NCBI GenBank assembly: GCA_021793155.1
Contig: JAJYTF010000003.1
Location: 1 to 64,000 of the forward strand
Direction of reading: 5' to 3'
Source of the DNA: Pseudomonadota bacterium
Lineage (GTDB): Bacteria > Pseudomonadota > Alphaproteobacteria > Rhodospirillales > Magnetospirillaceae
Length of the DNA stretch: 64,000 bases
A program made the translations under genes and the position numbers. The notes under the pieces were generated by a model. That model was not told where the DNA came from. It did not search any database and saw only the letters and a list, made by a program, of their open reading frames with translations. Shown here one piece after another: positions 38,736-48,145 of this stretch; positions within the stretch are counted from its first letter, which is position 1, and each line of letters opens with the position of its first letter.

Positions 38736-39740
38736 TCACCATGTGACGGCCGGCACCTTCATCAGGGCCGCCGGACCGAGATAGACGGTGCGGCTCTGCA
38801 CCGTCACCGGCAGGGTCCATTCCTTCCCGCCGTCCGCAGCCGGCTTCGACAGCAGCGCCAGCACCATCTTGGCGAGGCCGGCGTCCTTTGGCGGGACGCT
38901 CCCCGCCTTGGTCAAGGCGTCGATTGCGTCGAACAGCCCGCGTATGGTGCAGGTGCTGGCCAGCATCGGCTGCATGTCGGCATCCAGAGCCAGGGTTCCC
39001 GTGGCGACCAGGCCGACCGGCGGCCAGCGCAGCGACAGGGCATCGATTTCCAGCGTGCCACCGTCATCGCGCCAGGCGGTCAAGGCCGGCCGCAGCGGTA
39101 AAGACGGCAGGCTGCCCATCAGCCGGAGCTGCATTTGCGCCGAGGACAGGTGGTGCCCCAGCACCAGTCGCCGGTCATCGGGCAGATCCAGGTCATCCAC
39201 GCTGACCACCAAAGCAACGGTCGGCGTTGAGCGAGGGGCCGGATCGAAGACCAGGCGGCGCAGCGAACCGGCAAGATGGCCCAGATGGGTGGGGCCGGCG
39301 GCGACGCCGGACAAGTCCAGCGACAGCGCAGCGATGCGGCGGCCATCCAGCCGCAGGTCCGCTGCCGCCGCTGCCGCCACCAGATCGGCCGGAGCGCCGC
39401 CCGCCAGGGCGATCCGATGGCGTCCGGGCGCCGAAAGATGCGGCCTGGTGGGGGCGAACGGCGAGACGACGACGGTCATGGGAGGGCCCTGCCAGGAATC
39501 CCCCGAGGCATCGGCCAGCGAAGGCTCCGGCAAGACCAGGTGCAATGTGCCGGGATAGCCGCTGACCGCGACGCGACCGGTACCAACCCTCCATCCCGCC
39601 GCATTCATCTCGCCGGCCCAGGCGGCCAGTCCGTCCCGCCAAGCCGCGGCGAGCTGGTACCACCAAGCGGAATATCCGCCGGCCAGAATAATTATGATAC
39701 TCGCCGGCAGAACGAGAAGGAGTAGTCTGGCCCGGTTCAT
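38736..39740 (-). CDS. DUF2125 family protein
   Basis: A 334-residue protein with an N-terminal membrane anchor or signal (LLLLVLPASIIIILAGGYSA, residues 6-25) followed by WWYQLAAAWRDGLAAWAGEM and WRVGTGRVAVSGYPGTLHLV, the hallmark opening of DUF2125, a periplasmic beta-rich family common in alphaproteobacteria with no known function. The ATG at 39740 (MNRARLLLL) is chosen to put the anchor at the N-terminus; the open frame extends far upstream into the divergent ChaC gene and is spurious there. Confidence 0.85.
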   Translation of the reverse strand: MNRARLLLLVLPASIIIILAGGYSAWWYQLAAAWRDGLAAWAGEMNAAGWRVGTGRVAVSGYPGTLHLVLPEPSLADASGDSWQGPPMTVVVSPFAPTRPHLSAPGRHRIALAGGAPADLVAAAAAADLRLDGRRIAALSLDLSGVAAGPTHLGHLAGSLRRLVFDPAPRSTPTVALVVSVDDLDLPDDRRLVLGHHLSSAQMQLRLMGSLPSLPLRPALTAWRDDGGTLEIDALSLRWPPVGLVATGTLALDADMQPMLASTCTIRGLFDAIDALTKAGSVPPKDAGLAKMVLALLSKPAADGGKEWTLPVTVQSRTVYLGPAALMKVPAVTW

Positions 39741-39803
39741 GGCTGCTCTGGCAGGATGTGAAACTGTTACCGTTATAACCTGCCCCTGCGCACCGAGCGA
39801 GCG

Positions 39804-40346
39804 ATGGACCGAGGATCGGACGGGAACTTCTGGGTGTTCGCCTACGGGTCTCTGATCTGGCGCCCCGATTTTCCCTATGTCGAAGGCGTGCCTGGCCGAT
39901 TGTATGGCTGGCATCGTTGCATGTGCATCCGCTCGATCCACTATCGGGGCCGGCCGGAACAGCCCGGTCTGGTGCTCGGCCTGGACCGCGGCGGCTCCTG
40001 CCGGGGGCTGGCCTTCCGGATTGCCGCGGACCAGGCCCAAACGGTCCGCCGGACGCTCGACGAGCGCGAACTGATCACGGGCGTCTACGACGCGCGGTAT
40101 GTGCCGCTCACCCTGGACGACGGACGCCGCGTCACCAGCTATGTCTTCATCGCCCGTCGCGACCATCACCAGTATGCCGGCGCGCTGAGCTCCGAGGAAG
40201 CCGCCGCCATGATCCGGCAAGGGCGCGGCAGGTGCGGCTCAAGCCGCGACTATCTGGCCAACACCGTTCGCCACCTCGATATCCTGGGCCTGGGCGATGC
40301 GTCCCTGGCGCGCCTGCTGCTGCTGGTGGACGAAGTGACCGGTTAG
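39804..40346 (+). CDS. ChaC-like gamma-glutamylcyclotransferase
   Basis: A 180-residue enzyme of the ChaC family, which breaks glutathione into 5-oxoproline and Cys-Gly. The substrate loop FAYGSLIWRPDFPY near residues 12-25 is diagnostic, followed by SIHYRGRPEQPGLVLGLDRG. The catalytic glutamate is probably in LDERELITGVY near 90. It converges on the terB gene with 7 bp between stops. Confidence 0.92.
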   Translation: MDRGSDGNFWVFAYGSLIWRPDFPYVEGVPGRLYGWHRCMCIRSIHYRGRPEQPGLVLGLDRGGSCRGLAFRIAADQAQTVRRTLDERELITGVYDARYVPLTLDDGRRVTSYVFIARRDHHQYAGALSSEEAAAMIRQGRGRCGSSRDYLANTVRHLDILGLGDASLARLLLLVDEVTG

Positions 40347-40353
40347 ACAGCAG

Positions 40354-40758
40354 TCAGACGGTGCGGAACCGTGCGGTGGCGCCGCGTTCGATGGCCGCCG
40401 CGATCAGCCGGTCGACCTCCAGGCGATGGCGGATCATTTCCAGCACCCGCAGCTTTTCCTGATTCATCTCGCCGTCGGCGACGGCCACGTCGCAGGCCAG
40501 CGCATAGGCGGTCTCGCGCAGGCGGGTGGGTAATGCCGACTTGATCAGGTCGAACGCCCGTTCCAACCCATCGTCCAGATCCAGCATTTCGGCACAGGCT
40601 GCTGCCGTCTTGGGCAGCAACTGAGGATCATAGTCGCGGAAAACCGGGAGAAATCCGACGATCTCACCGATGGCGCGCAGTTCGGCGTCGGACATCTCCT
40701 GATCCGCCGCCGACACCAGGACCATGGCGTAAACCAGAGCGGCATGATGGCTGATCAT
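40354..40758 (-). CDS. TerB-like helical protein
   Basis: A 134-residue all-helical acidic protein. VSAADQEMSDAELRAIGEIV near 16-35 and CDVAVADGEMNQEKLRVLEM near 89-108 are the two acidic helix repeats of the TerB/DjlA-like fold, which may bind metal. The name comes from tellurite resistance, but single TerB-domain proteins have no proven role. Divergent from the response regulator gene. Confidence 0.82.
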   Translation of the reverse strand: MISHHAALVYAMVLVSAADQEMSDAELRAIGEIVGFLPVFRDYDPQLLPKTAAACAEMLDLDDGLERAFDLIKSALPTRLRETAYALACDVAVADGEMNQEKLRVLEMIRHRLEVDRLIAAAIERGATARFRTV

Positions 40759-40889
40759 CTTGGCGAAGCCCTTTGCGGAAGCGAGGCAGACTTTATGCTT
40801 GCCGGCATTTACCTAGTCAAGCATACAGGAGTAAAGGGGGCGGTCCACTGTGGAAAGTCCTTCATTCGGCTTAGGGTGGATGGCTCGGC

Positions 40890-41261
40890 ATGGCGGTGGG
40901 TACGGTTCTTCTGGTGGATGACAGCCGCGTTTCACGGATGATGTGCCGTTCGGTGATCCTGCGCCACCACCCCGACTGGCAGGTCCTCGAAGCGTCGTCC
41001 GGCGAGGAAGCGATCGCCCTTTGCCAAGGCGTTTCCATCGATTTCATGCTGATCGACGTCAACATGCCGGGCATGGACGGGGTGACCACCGCGACAAGGC
41101 TCAAGGCCTCGCACCCCGGCGCCCGCATCACCCTGCTGACCGCCAACATCCAGGATACCATCCGGGAAAAGGCCCGCGCCACCGGCGTCGAGTTCATCGG
41201 CAAGCCGATCACAGACGAAAAGATCGAGGGTTTTCTCAGCCAAGGGGTGCCTGGGTGCTAG
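40890..41261 (+). CDS. CheY-like single-domain response regulator
   Basis: A 123-residue receiver domain. The acidic pair D10-D11 (LLVDDSRVSR), phosphoacceptor D56 (LIDVNMPGMDG), the T/S position in TLLTANIQD and the lysine in FIGKPIT near residue 104 are all present, so it should be phosphorylated by a histidine kinase. No kinase lies in the window. It overlaps the start of the following CheC-like gene, which may dephosphorylate it. Confidence 0.93.
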   Translation: MAVGTVLLVDDSRVSRMMCRSVILRHHPDWQVLEASSGEEAIALCQGVSIDFMLIDVNMPGMDGVTTATRLKASHPGARITLLTANIQDTIREKARATGVEFIGKPITDEKIEGFLSQGVPGC

Positions 41262-41893
41262 GCTTCAGTGAACTGCAGCGCGATGCCATCACTGAAGTGT
41301 TGAACATTGCCATCGGTCGCGCCGCAGCAGCCCTCAACCAGATGGTGGACGACGAGGAGGTCCGCCTTTCCGTCCCCTGCCTGGATTTCATCAGCCGCTC
41401 CGAGGCCGCCCGGCGCCTGCACGCGGAAACCGGCGGGGCGCCGACCGTTGCGGTCAAGCAATGTTTCGCCGGCCCGGTCGCCGGCGACATCCTGCTGATC
41501 TTCCCGGAAAGCCGCAGCCTCGAATTGGTCCGTCTCATGCTGCGCAATACGGCGCCGCTCGAAGCCATGACGGAACTGGAACGGGAAGCCTTGGTAGAGG
41601 TCGGCAATGTACTGCTCAACGCCTGCCTGGGCAGTATCGCCAATCTGTTCCGCCGCCCCATCGACAGCTCGTTGCCGGTGTATTTGGAGGCCGGCGGTGA
41701 TGCTATCCTGAATCTCGACGGCGAGGCAGACAAGGAGGGCCGGTCCCTCGACACGGTCATGTTCGTCCATGTGGAGTTTGCCCTGGCGCAGCGAGACGTT
41801 CGAGGATACCTGGCCTGTGTCATGGACATCGCCTCGGCGCAGGCGTTCGGGCAGCATGTCGAGGACTATGTGCTCCAGGCGATCGGTGGCTGA
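41255..41893 (+). CDS. CheC-like phosphatase
   Basis: A 212-residue protein of the CheC/CheX/FliY phosphatase group. Two E-x2-N active sites are visible: ITEVLNIAIGRAA near residue 12 and LVEVGNVLLNACLG near 117, each followed about 22 residues later by proline (RLSVP and SSLP), the pattern of the two CheC sites. The GTG at 41255 overlaps the response regulator stop, arguing that it acts on that regulator. No CheD partner is visible. Confidence 0.85.
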   Translation: MLGFSELQRDAITEVLNIAIGRAAAALNQMVDDEEVRLSVPCLDFISRSEAARRLHAETGGAPTVAVKQCFAGPVAGDILLIFPESRSLELVRLMLRNTAPLEAMTELEREALVEVGNVLLNACLGSIANLFRRPIDSSLPVYLEAGGDAILNLDGEADKEGRSLDTVMFVHVEFALAQRDVRGYLACVMDIASAQAFGQHVEDYVLQAIGG

Positions 41894-41919
41894 GACCAGG
41901 ACGAACGGGAACGGCGCAA

Positions 41920-44091
41920 TTGGCCCCAGCTGAGGAACCAAGACAGCCCCGGACGCCCGCCGAAACACTTCTTTCGGCTGTCTTCGACGCCAGCGAGATC
42001 GGCTTGGTGCTGATCGACGAAAACCATCAGGTCCTGCTGTGGAACAACTGGATGACCCGGGCCGCCGATATTCCGGCCGAAACCGCGGTCGGCTGTCGGC
42101 TGGACGACCTGTTCGGCGCCGCCATGCCGACCCGGCTGGCCCAGGCGGTGGACGACGCCATCCGGTTGGGTATGTCGTCGGTTCTATCCTCCTCGCTCAA
42201 CAAGCGCCTGCTGCCGTTGTTCAAGCGCGTCCCCGGCACCGACCGGCGCGATGCGATCAAGCAGGTCTTCATCGTCAAACCGATCGTCTCGGACGCCGGT
42301 CGGCATTGCCTGATGCAGATCTCCGACACGACCAACGCCGAACTGCGCGAGCGGGCCCTGCGCCAGCAGGCCAACGAGCTTCTGCTCCAGAAGGAATTGC
42401 TGACCACCCTGATCAACGCCATGCAGGACGTGGTCTGTTTCAAGGACGGCGAATGCCGTTGGCTGGTGGCCAATCAGTTCTTCCTCGACCTCTTCGGCCT
42501 TTCCGAAGTCGACTATGCGGGCCACACGGCGGAAGAACTGGCCGAGTATTCGCAGGTCGACGTCAGCGCCGCGACGTTCAGCCAGGAAACCGACGAGCAG
42601 GCGTGGCAGGAAGGCCGGCCCATCGCCTATGAACATGTGATTCCCCTGTCCGACGGCAACGTCAAGGTCTTCGACGTCTGCAAGACCCCATTGTTCAACC
42701 CCGACGGCAGCCGCAAGGGGCTGGTGGTGGTCGGCCGCGACATCACCGAGCGGAAGACGGCGGCGGCGCGCATCCAACACCTTGCGCATCACGACAGCCT
42801 GACCGACCTTCCCAACCGCATCCTGTTCCAGGAACGCCTGCGTGCCGCGCTGGCCCAGGCTCGGCGTGGCAACGGAATGCTGGCGCTGATCCTCCTGGAC
42901 CTCGACAAGTTCAAGGAGACCAACGACACGCTGGGCCATCATGTGGGGGACCTGCTGCTGCGAGCGGTGGCAAGAAGGCTCCAGCACTGCGTGCGCGAAA
43001 CCGACACCGTCGCCCGCCTGGGCGGCGACGAATTCGCCGTTCTGCTGACCAACCTGACATCGGCCGACGGCGCGAGCACCGTTGCCGAAGGTATTCTGCG
43101 CAGCATTTCAGAACCCTTCAGCCTCGATGAAAACGAGGTGATGGCAAGCGCCAGCCTCGGCATCACCATCTTTCCCGACGACGGCGAAGCGTTCGAAACC
43201 TTGCTGAAGAACGCCGACCTTGCGCTCTACCGGTCGAAGAGCGACGGGCGCGCCCGCTACCATTTCTACGTCGCGGCCATGGACGAGGAAGTGCAGCAGC
43301 GCAAGTCCATCGAACAGGACCTGCGCCATGCCTTGGGCACCGACCAGTTGAGCCTCTATTACCAGCCGTTGATCGACCTGCGTAGCGGCGAGATCACCGG
43401 CGCCGAGGCGCTGATCCGCTGGCACCATCCGCTAAAAGGCTCTATCCCGCCCGCCGCCTTCATTCCCATCGCCGAACGCAGCGAGTTGATCTTCCGCCTG
43501 GGCCGCTGGGTACTGCACCGTGCCTGCATGCAGATCCAGGCGTGGAAGGCGGCTGGCCTGCCGCCCTTGCGGGTCTCCATCAATCTGTCCCCGGCCCAGT
43601 TCCGCCATCCCGACCTCTTGGACACCATCAAGAGTGTCATCGCCCAGACCGGCGCCGATCCCCGCCTGCTGCAGGTCGAGATCACCGAGACTATCGCCAT
43701 GTCCAATTTCGGTTATTCCGTCGACGTCCTGCGGGCGCTGCACGACCTGGGTCTGGCCATCGCCATCGACGACTTCGGGACAGGCTATTCCTCGCTCAAC
43801 TACCTCAAGCATTTCCCCGTCGATACGCTGAAGATAGATCGCAGCTTCGTCGCCGACCTCGGCCGCTATCCGGAGAATTCTGCCATCGTCAAGGCGATCA
43901 TCAACCTTGGCCACGGCATCGGCGCCAAGGTGAACGTGGAAGGCGTCGAAACCTCGGAACAGCTCCGCTTCATGAACGAGCACCAGTGCGACGAGTGCCA
44001 GGGGTTCTATTTCAGCCGCCCGCTTCCTGCCGACGAGTACGCCCGGCTGATCGGCCAGGCGGCCCCCTGGACTCTGACGTCGACCGACTGA
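41920..44091 (+). CDS. PAS-PAS-GGDEF-EAL c-di-GMP enzyme
   Basis: A 723-residue cytoplasmic protein: PAS at about 17-125, PAS/PAC at about 155-285 (LVVVGRDITERKTAAARIQH), GGDEF at about 290-450 and EAL at about 470-715. GGDEF is intact near 368 with an RxxD inhibitory site (RETD) five residues before. EAL residues are also intact: AEALIRWHHP, EITETIA, DDFGTGYSSL, KIDRSF and NVEGVET. It may therefore both make and degrade c-di-GMP. The start appears to be TTG 41920, 26 bp after the CheC-like stop; no ATG or GTG fits. Confidence 0.92.
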   Translation: MAPAEEPRQPRTPAETLLSAVFDASEIGLVLIDENHQVLLWNNWMTRAADIPAETAVGCRLDDLFGAAMPTRLAQAVDDAIRLGMSSVLSSSLNKRLLPLFKRVPGTDRRDAIKQVFIVKPIVSDAGRHCLMQISDTTNAELRERALRQQANELLLQKELLTTLINAMQDVVCFKDGECRWLVANQFFLDLFGLSEVDYAGHTAEELAEYSQVDVSAATFSQETDEQAWQEGRPIAYEHVIPLSDGNVKVFDVCKTPLFNPDGSRKGLVVVGRDITERKTAAARIQHLAHHDSLTDLPNRILFQERLRAALAQARRGNGMLALILLDLDKFKETNDTLGHHVGDLLLRAVARRLQHCVRETDTVARLGGDEFAVLLTNLTSADGASTVAEGILRSISEPFSLDENEVMASASLGITIFPDDGEAFETLLKNADLALYRSKSDGRARYHFYVAAMDEEVQQRKSIEQDLRHALGTDQLSLYYQPLIDLRSGEITGAEALIRWHHPLKGSIPPAAFIPIAERSELIFRLGRWVLHRACMQIQAWKAAGLPPLRVSINLSPAQFRHPDLLDTIKSVIAQTGADPRLLQVEITETIAMSNFGYSVDVLRALHDLGLAIAIDDFGTGYSSLNYLKHFPVDTLKIDRSFVADLGRYPENSAIVKAIINLGHGIGAKVNVEGVETSEQLRFMNEHQCDECQGFYFSRPLPADEYARLIGQAAPWTLTSTD

Positions 44092-44097
44092 CCGACG

Positions 44098-46380
44098 CTA
44101 CGTCTTCGCATCCTCGCCGATCGGGTATTCGACCGCATCGCCGCCGAACGGCGCCACCACCCCGTGCGGTGCCGGCTTGCCTGTTTCGCTATGTTCGATC
44201 TTGAGCCGCACAGGCGGCGCGGCGCCCTTCTTGTCCTCGCCGAAGAAAATGGTCCGGGTGGGAAAGGCCAGCTCGATGCCCAATTCGTCGAACCGCCGCT
44301 TGAGTCGCCGGTTGAACTCCCGCCCGGCGGACCATTGTCTGTCCGGCGGCGTTTTCAGCCGGCCGCGGATGATCACCGAGGAATCGTCGAAGCGGTCCAG
44401 GCCGAACACCTCGATGGCGTGGATGATGCCGGTCCCGATCGCCGGGTCGCGCTGCATCTCTTCGCCCAACTGCTTGATCACCCCCATGACTTCATCCACG
44501 TCCTCGCGATAGGAAACCCCGATGTCGAATACGTGGTAGGCGAAATCCCGGCTCATATTGGTCACGGTGTTGACGTTGCTGAATGGCAGGGTATGGACCT
44601 GGCCGTTGAGATCCCGAAGCCGCATGGTCCGGATGGTCATGCCCTCGACGGTGCCGGAGTAGTCGCCGATCTTGACCGCATCCCCGATGGCGATGGTGTC
44701 TTCGAACAGGATGAAGGCCCCAGTGATGACGTCCTGGACAAGCTTCTGTGAGCCGAAGCCGATAGCCACGCCGACCACTCCGGCACCGGCCAGCAGTGGC
44801 GCGATGTTGACGCCCAGCTCGCTCAGGACGATCAGGGTGACGAACACCACCAGGACGACCATGAGTGCATTGCGAAGCAGCGGCAGAAGAGTGCGGGCCC
44901 GCGCACTGCGTTCGACGGCGTTTCCATCGGCGTCGGTCTGCGACAGATAGCGCTCGATCGACGAGCTGACCAGTTCCCACAGGATCAGTGCACCAACCAG
45001 CACGGCGGTGATGGAAACGCTGCTGGAGATCAACTGCCGGCCCAGCTCCGAACTCATCCAGGCGACGGTGTTCGCACCCCAGGCCTGGGCCAGCCCCAGA
45101 AGAGTGAGTAGGGTGACCAGGCCGCGCACCACATTGTGCATGATGACCAGATAGCGGTTGGCTCGCGCCTCGAGCGCCGGAAACTGCCCGCGCAGTTCCT
45201 CGCTGATGGAGAAAGCCCGTGTCACCAGCTTGGCCAGGAAACCGGACAGCAGTTGGGCGAGGACCAGGATGACCACGGTAAGCAACGAAGCTTGAATGAT
45301 GAACTCGAAGCCACCCTTGACCTGCAGCGCCCAGATGATGAAGGACGCGACGATGTAGAGGACCGCCAGGATGTGCCAGGCGTCGGCCAGGCGATTGCGC
45401 AGGCCCTTCACCTTGCGCGGCAGGCCGTCGTCCTCTCCCCGGCTGCGGACCCATGTGCCGACCGCCTGGCGGTTCTGCAGCACCAGGATGATCAGCATGG
45501 TCGTCACCACCAGGCCCAGCACCTTGATGGAGAAGTGATAGCCCGACCTGGGCAGGCCGAGAAGCTTCAGTGCCTGAATGGCGAAATAGCCGCCGACGCC
45601 GGCATAGGTCAGCCGGCGCGCCCAGATGAACAGGTAGGTCGAGGTTTCGTCGTCGAGGGGCAGCACCCGGATGGCACGAGCCTTGGGCATGAACAGCGCC
45701 AGGGCCAGGACCAGTGCGCCGCGGACGAAAGCGTAGCCCGTCGCCAGCAGCACCGCCGCCAAGGATGCGTTGCCGGTGAGCTTGAGGATGGGCAGCGTCA
45801 TCAGGCCCGATGCGGTGGCCGAGAACAGGCCGACGGGCGCCAGATCAATGAGCCAGCGACCCACGGCGAACGGTATGCGCAGCCACCGGTTCTCCGACCC
45901 GTGCGCTTCAAGCAGTTGGCGCGGTGATCTCAAGGCCCGACGCAGCAGGCGCTCGGCGACGACGCCGCCGCCGAGGATCGCCGCCAGCTTGGCCAGCATC
46001 TGGATCCACTGCGAGCGCAAGTTGTCGTCGCTGACCTGCGCGTTGGCCCAGGCCACCACACGGCTCAGGTCGGGAACGGCAAAGTCGGTGGCCAGCAGTT
46101 CGTCGCTGAGTTCCTGCATTTTCTCGGAAATCAGCGGCAAAAGGCCCTGCTCATCATTGTCATCGTCCGCCTTATTGGCGGCGACCAGCAGCCGCAGTTG
46201 GCCCACCAGCTGCTCGCGCAAGGTGGGATCTTGGATGGTGTTGATCAGCCGCTGGACCTCGGCTTTGCTGGGCGCCGGCTTGTCGGCCGGAGCCGCCGGT
46301 TCGGCGGCACCGGAACTACCGCCGAAGGCAAGGGACAAGGTGCAACTCAACAGGAGGATGGCCAACAGACGGCGAAACAT
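44098..46380 (-). CDS. Large MscS-family mechanosensitive channel
   Basis: A 760-residue protein with a signal peptide (MFRRLLAILLLSCTLSLAFG), a periplasmic helical domain (about 30-140), roughly ten membrane helices and a C-terminal MscS core. The pore helix AGAGVVGVAIGFGSQKLVQD and FILFEDTIAIGDAVKIGDYS are typical of MscS. It resembles the YbiO/MscM-like large members. The start at 46380 puts the signal peptide at the N-terminus; the longer frame into the arsC promoter is discounted. It converges on the GGDEF-EAL gene with 6 bp between stops. Confidence 0.93.
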   Translation of the reverse strand: MFRRLLAILLLSCTLSLAFGGSSGAAEPAAPADKPAPSKAEVQRLINTIQDPTLREQLVGQLRLLVAANKADDDNDEQGLLPLISEKMQELSDELLATDFAVPDLSRVVAWANAQVSDDNLRSQWIQMLAKLAAILGGGVVAERLLRRALRSPRQLLEAHGSENRWLRIPFAVGRWLIDLAPVGLFSATASGLMTLPILKLTGNASLAAVLLATGYAFVRGALVLALALFMPKARAIRVLPLDDETSTYLFIWARRLTYAGVGGYFAIQALKLLGLPRSGYHFSIKVLGLVVTTMLIILVLQNRQAVGTWVRSRGEDDGLPRKVKGLRNRLADAWHILAVLYIVASFIIWALQVKGGFEFIIQASLLTVVILVLAQLLSGFLAKLVTRAFSISEELRGQFPALEARANRYLVIMHNVVRGLVTLLTLLGLAQAWGANTVAWMSSELGRQLISSSVSITAVLVGALILWELVSSSIERYLSQTDADGNAVERSARARTLLPLLRNALMVVLVVFVTLIVLSELGVNIAPLLAGAGVVGVAIGFGSQKLVQDVITGAFILFEDTIAIGDAVKIGDYSGTVEGMTIRTMRLRDLNGQVHTLPFSNVNTVTNMSRDFAYHVFDIGVSYREDVDEVMGVIKQLGEEMQRDPAIGTGIIHAIEVFGLDRFDDSSVIIRGRLKTPPDRQWSAGREFNRRLKRRFDELGIELAFPTRTIFFGEDKKGAAPPVRLKIEHSETGKPAPHGVVAPFGGDAVEYPIGEDAKT

Positions 46381-46468
46381 GGCAAACCGATTGGGTAGTG
46401 AACGGGCGCGCCCGGGGACTCCTCCCAGATAAAGCGCAGATCCGGGCCAACGCAAGGAACAAAGGAAA

Positions 46469-46807
46469 ATGTCGGTTACCATCTATCACAACCCCAGATG
46501 TGGCAAGTCGCGTGAAACCGTGAAGCTGATCGAGGCGAAAGGCATCACCCCCACTATCGTCGAATATCTGAAAACGCCGCCCAGCACCGAGGAGTTGAAG
46601 CGGATCCTCGCCTTGCTGGGGCTGCCGGCGAAGGACCTGTTGCGCAAAAAGGAGGCGGCCGAGGCTGGCATCGACCCCAGCCTGCCGGAAGATCGCCTGA
46701 TCGCCGCCATGGTGACCAATCCCATCGTCATCGAGCGGCCCATCGTCCTGGCGAAAGGCCAGGCTCGGCTTGGCCGCCCTCCGGAGAAGGTGCTGGAGAT
46801 CCTTTAG
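46469..46807 (+). CDS. arsC: Arsenate reductase, glutaredoxin-coupled type
   Basis: A 112-residue thioredoxin-fold ArsC, unrelated to the two phosphatase-type reductases at 26-27 kb. The catalytic cysteine is in YHNPRCGKSRE (C11), and the arsenate-binding arginines lie in RPIVLAKGQARLGRPPE near residues 91-107. It stands alone, far from the ars operon. Its last 80 bp overlap the 3' end of the convergent MFS gene. Confidence 0.93.
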   Translation: MSVTIYHNPRCGKSRETVKLIEAKGITPTIVEYLKTPPSTEELKRILALLGLPAKDLLRKKEAAEAGIDPSLPEDRLIAAMVTNPIVIERPIVLAKGQARLGRPPEKVLEIL

Positions 46808-47942
46808 GCCCGCGCATGGCCATGCGATGGGTGACGAAGGCGGCCAATCCCAGATGCACGACAGCGATGAACAGGAACAGACCGCCATCGGCCGCCGACA
46901 TGACCAAGGACGCAAGCGGGGGACCGATCACCGCTCCAATGCCGAAGCTCGCCAACAGGCCGCCGCTGGTTTGAACGAATTCTCCCGACGCCGCGTGGTC
47001 ATTGGCGTGAGCCACGCAAAGGGCGTAAAGAGGAAAGGATGCGGCGCCGAAGGCCGCGGCCAGAGCCAGTTCGGCCGGCCAGGACCGGTGGCGCAGCAAG
47101 CCCAGCGCCACGGCAGCAAGGAAGGCTCCGCCGCATGCCGCCAGGATCGCCCAGCGGCGATCGAGCCGGTCGGACAGCCGGCCGACCGGCCATTGCGCCG
47201 ACGCCCCGCCGGCCACGGCGACGCTCATGAATACCGCCACGCGGTCCGGTGCCCCACCATGCGACTGCAAGACTGCCGGCGCCAGCGACCAGAATGCCCC
47301 ATTGGCCAAGCCAACCGACAAACAGCCGATCACCGCCGCCGGCGATGTCCGATACAATCGGCGCAGGTCCAGCCGGACTTCGGTCAGCGGCCGCGGCGCC
47401 GGAGCCGTGCTGACGGCCAGCGGCACCATCGACAGGCCGATGCACAACGCCACCAGCAGGAAACCGGTGGCCGCGGCGGGATCGGATAGCCGCAGCATGG
47501 TTTGGCCGCCCATGGTGGCGCAGGCGGTAAGGACCAGATAGGTGGCCAGCATACGCCCGCGATTGGCGTTGGCGCTGGCCTCGTTGATCCAGCTTTCGAC
47601 CACCATGGACAGGCCGGCAATGCAAAGGCCCGCGACGATGCGCAAGACGATCCAGGCCGGCCATTGCAGCAGCGCAGCGTGCCAGGGAAAGGTCTGCGCA
47701 GCCACCACCGCCAGGACGGAAAAGGCGCGGCTGTGCCCGACCCGGCGAACGAGGATCGGCGCCGCCAGGCAGCCCAGGACGAACCCCAGGTAGTAGGCGG
47801 CGCCGAGCAGCCCCATCATCGGGTCGGTATAGCCCTCGATACGGGCGCGCACCGGCAGCAGCACCGATTGCAGACCGGTGCCAAGAACCAGCAGGGTATT
47901 GCCGACCAGCAGGGCGAACAGGGGAAACCGCACGGGGATCAA
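46728..47942 (-). CDS. MFS transporter (YcaD-like)
   Basis: A 404-residue, twelve-helix major facilitator. TGLQSVLLPVRARIEGYTDP and MMGLLGAAYYLGFVLGCLAA at the N-terminus, ESWINEASANANRGRMLA near 115, and GRLSDRLDRRW in the central loop match the YcaD/MFS_1 group, substrate unknown. Real helices end near HRMAMRG, about where the convergent arsC gene stops; the last 27 residues (proline/glycine-rich) are read through arsC antisense. The next upstream gap to rmuC (47943-48145) shows no gene or hairpin. Confidence 0.85.
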   Translation of the reverse strand: MIPVRFPLFALLVGNTLLVLGTGLQSVLLPVRARIEGYTDPMMGLLGAAYYLGFVLGCLAAPILVRRVGHSRAFSVLAVVAAQTFPWHAALLQWPAWIVLRIVAGLCIAGLSMVVESWINEASANANRGRMLATYLVLTACATMGGQTMLRLSDPAAATGFLLVALCIGLSMVPLAVSTAPAPRPLTEVRLDLRRLYRTSPAAVIGCLSVGLANGAFWSLAPAVLQSHGGAPDRVAVFMSVAVAGGASAQWPVGRLSDRLDRRWAILAACGGAFLAAVALGLLRHRSWPAELALAAAFGAASFPLYALCVAHANDHAASGEFVQTSGGLLASFGIGAVIGPPLASLVMSAADGGLFLFIAVVHLGLAAFVTHRMAMRGPKGSPAPSPEGGQAEPGLSPGRWAAR

Positions 47943-48145
47943 ACCTCTTTGACCTTCGAGGTATCCCCAATTGGACAGGCCAAGTCACCGGCAAAGCGCA
48001 CTTGACCACCGTCTGCGCGCGGCAGCTTGCCGAAAGTTGTCTATTCCAGGTCGACCGGATCGACATGCATCGGCGCCGCGGCATGCGCCTGCTGGCGGGC
48101 GGCCCCCAGGTCGGGCAGGAAACCGGTCAAGACGCCGTACCCGCC

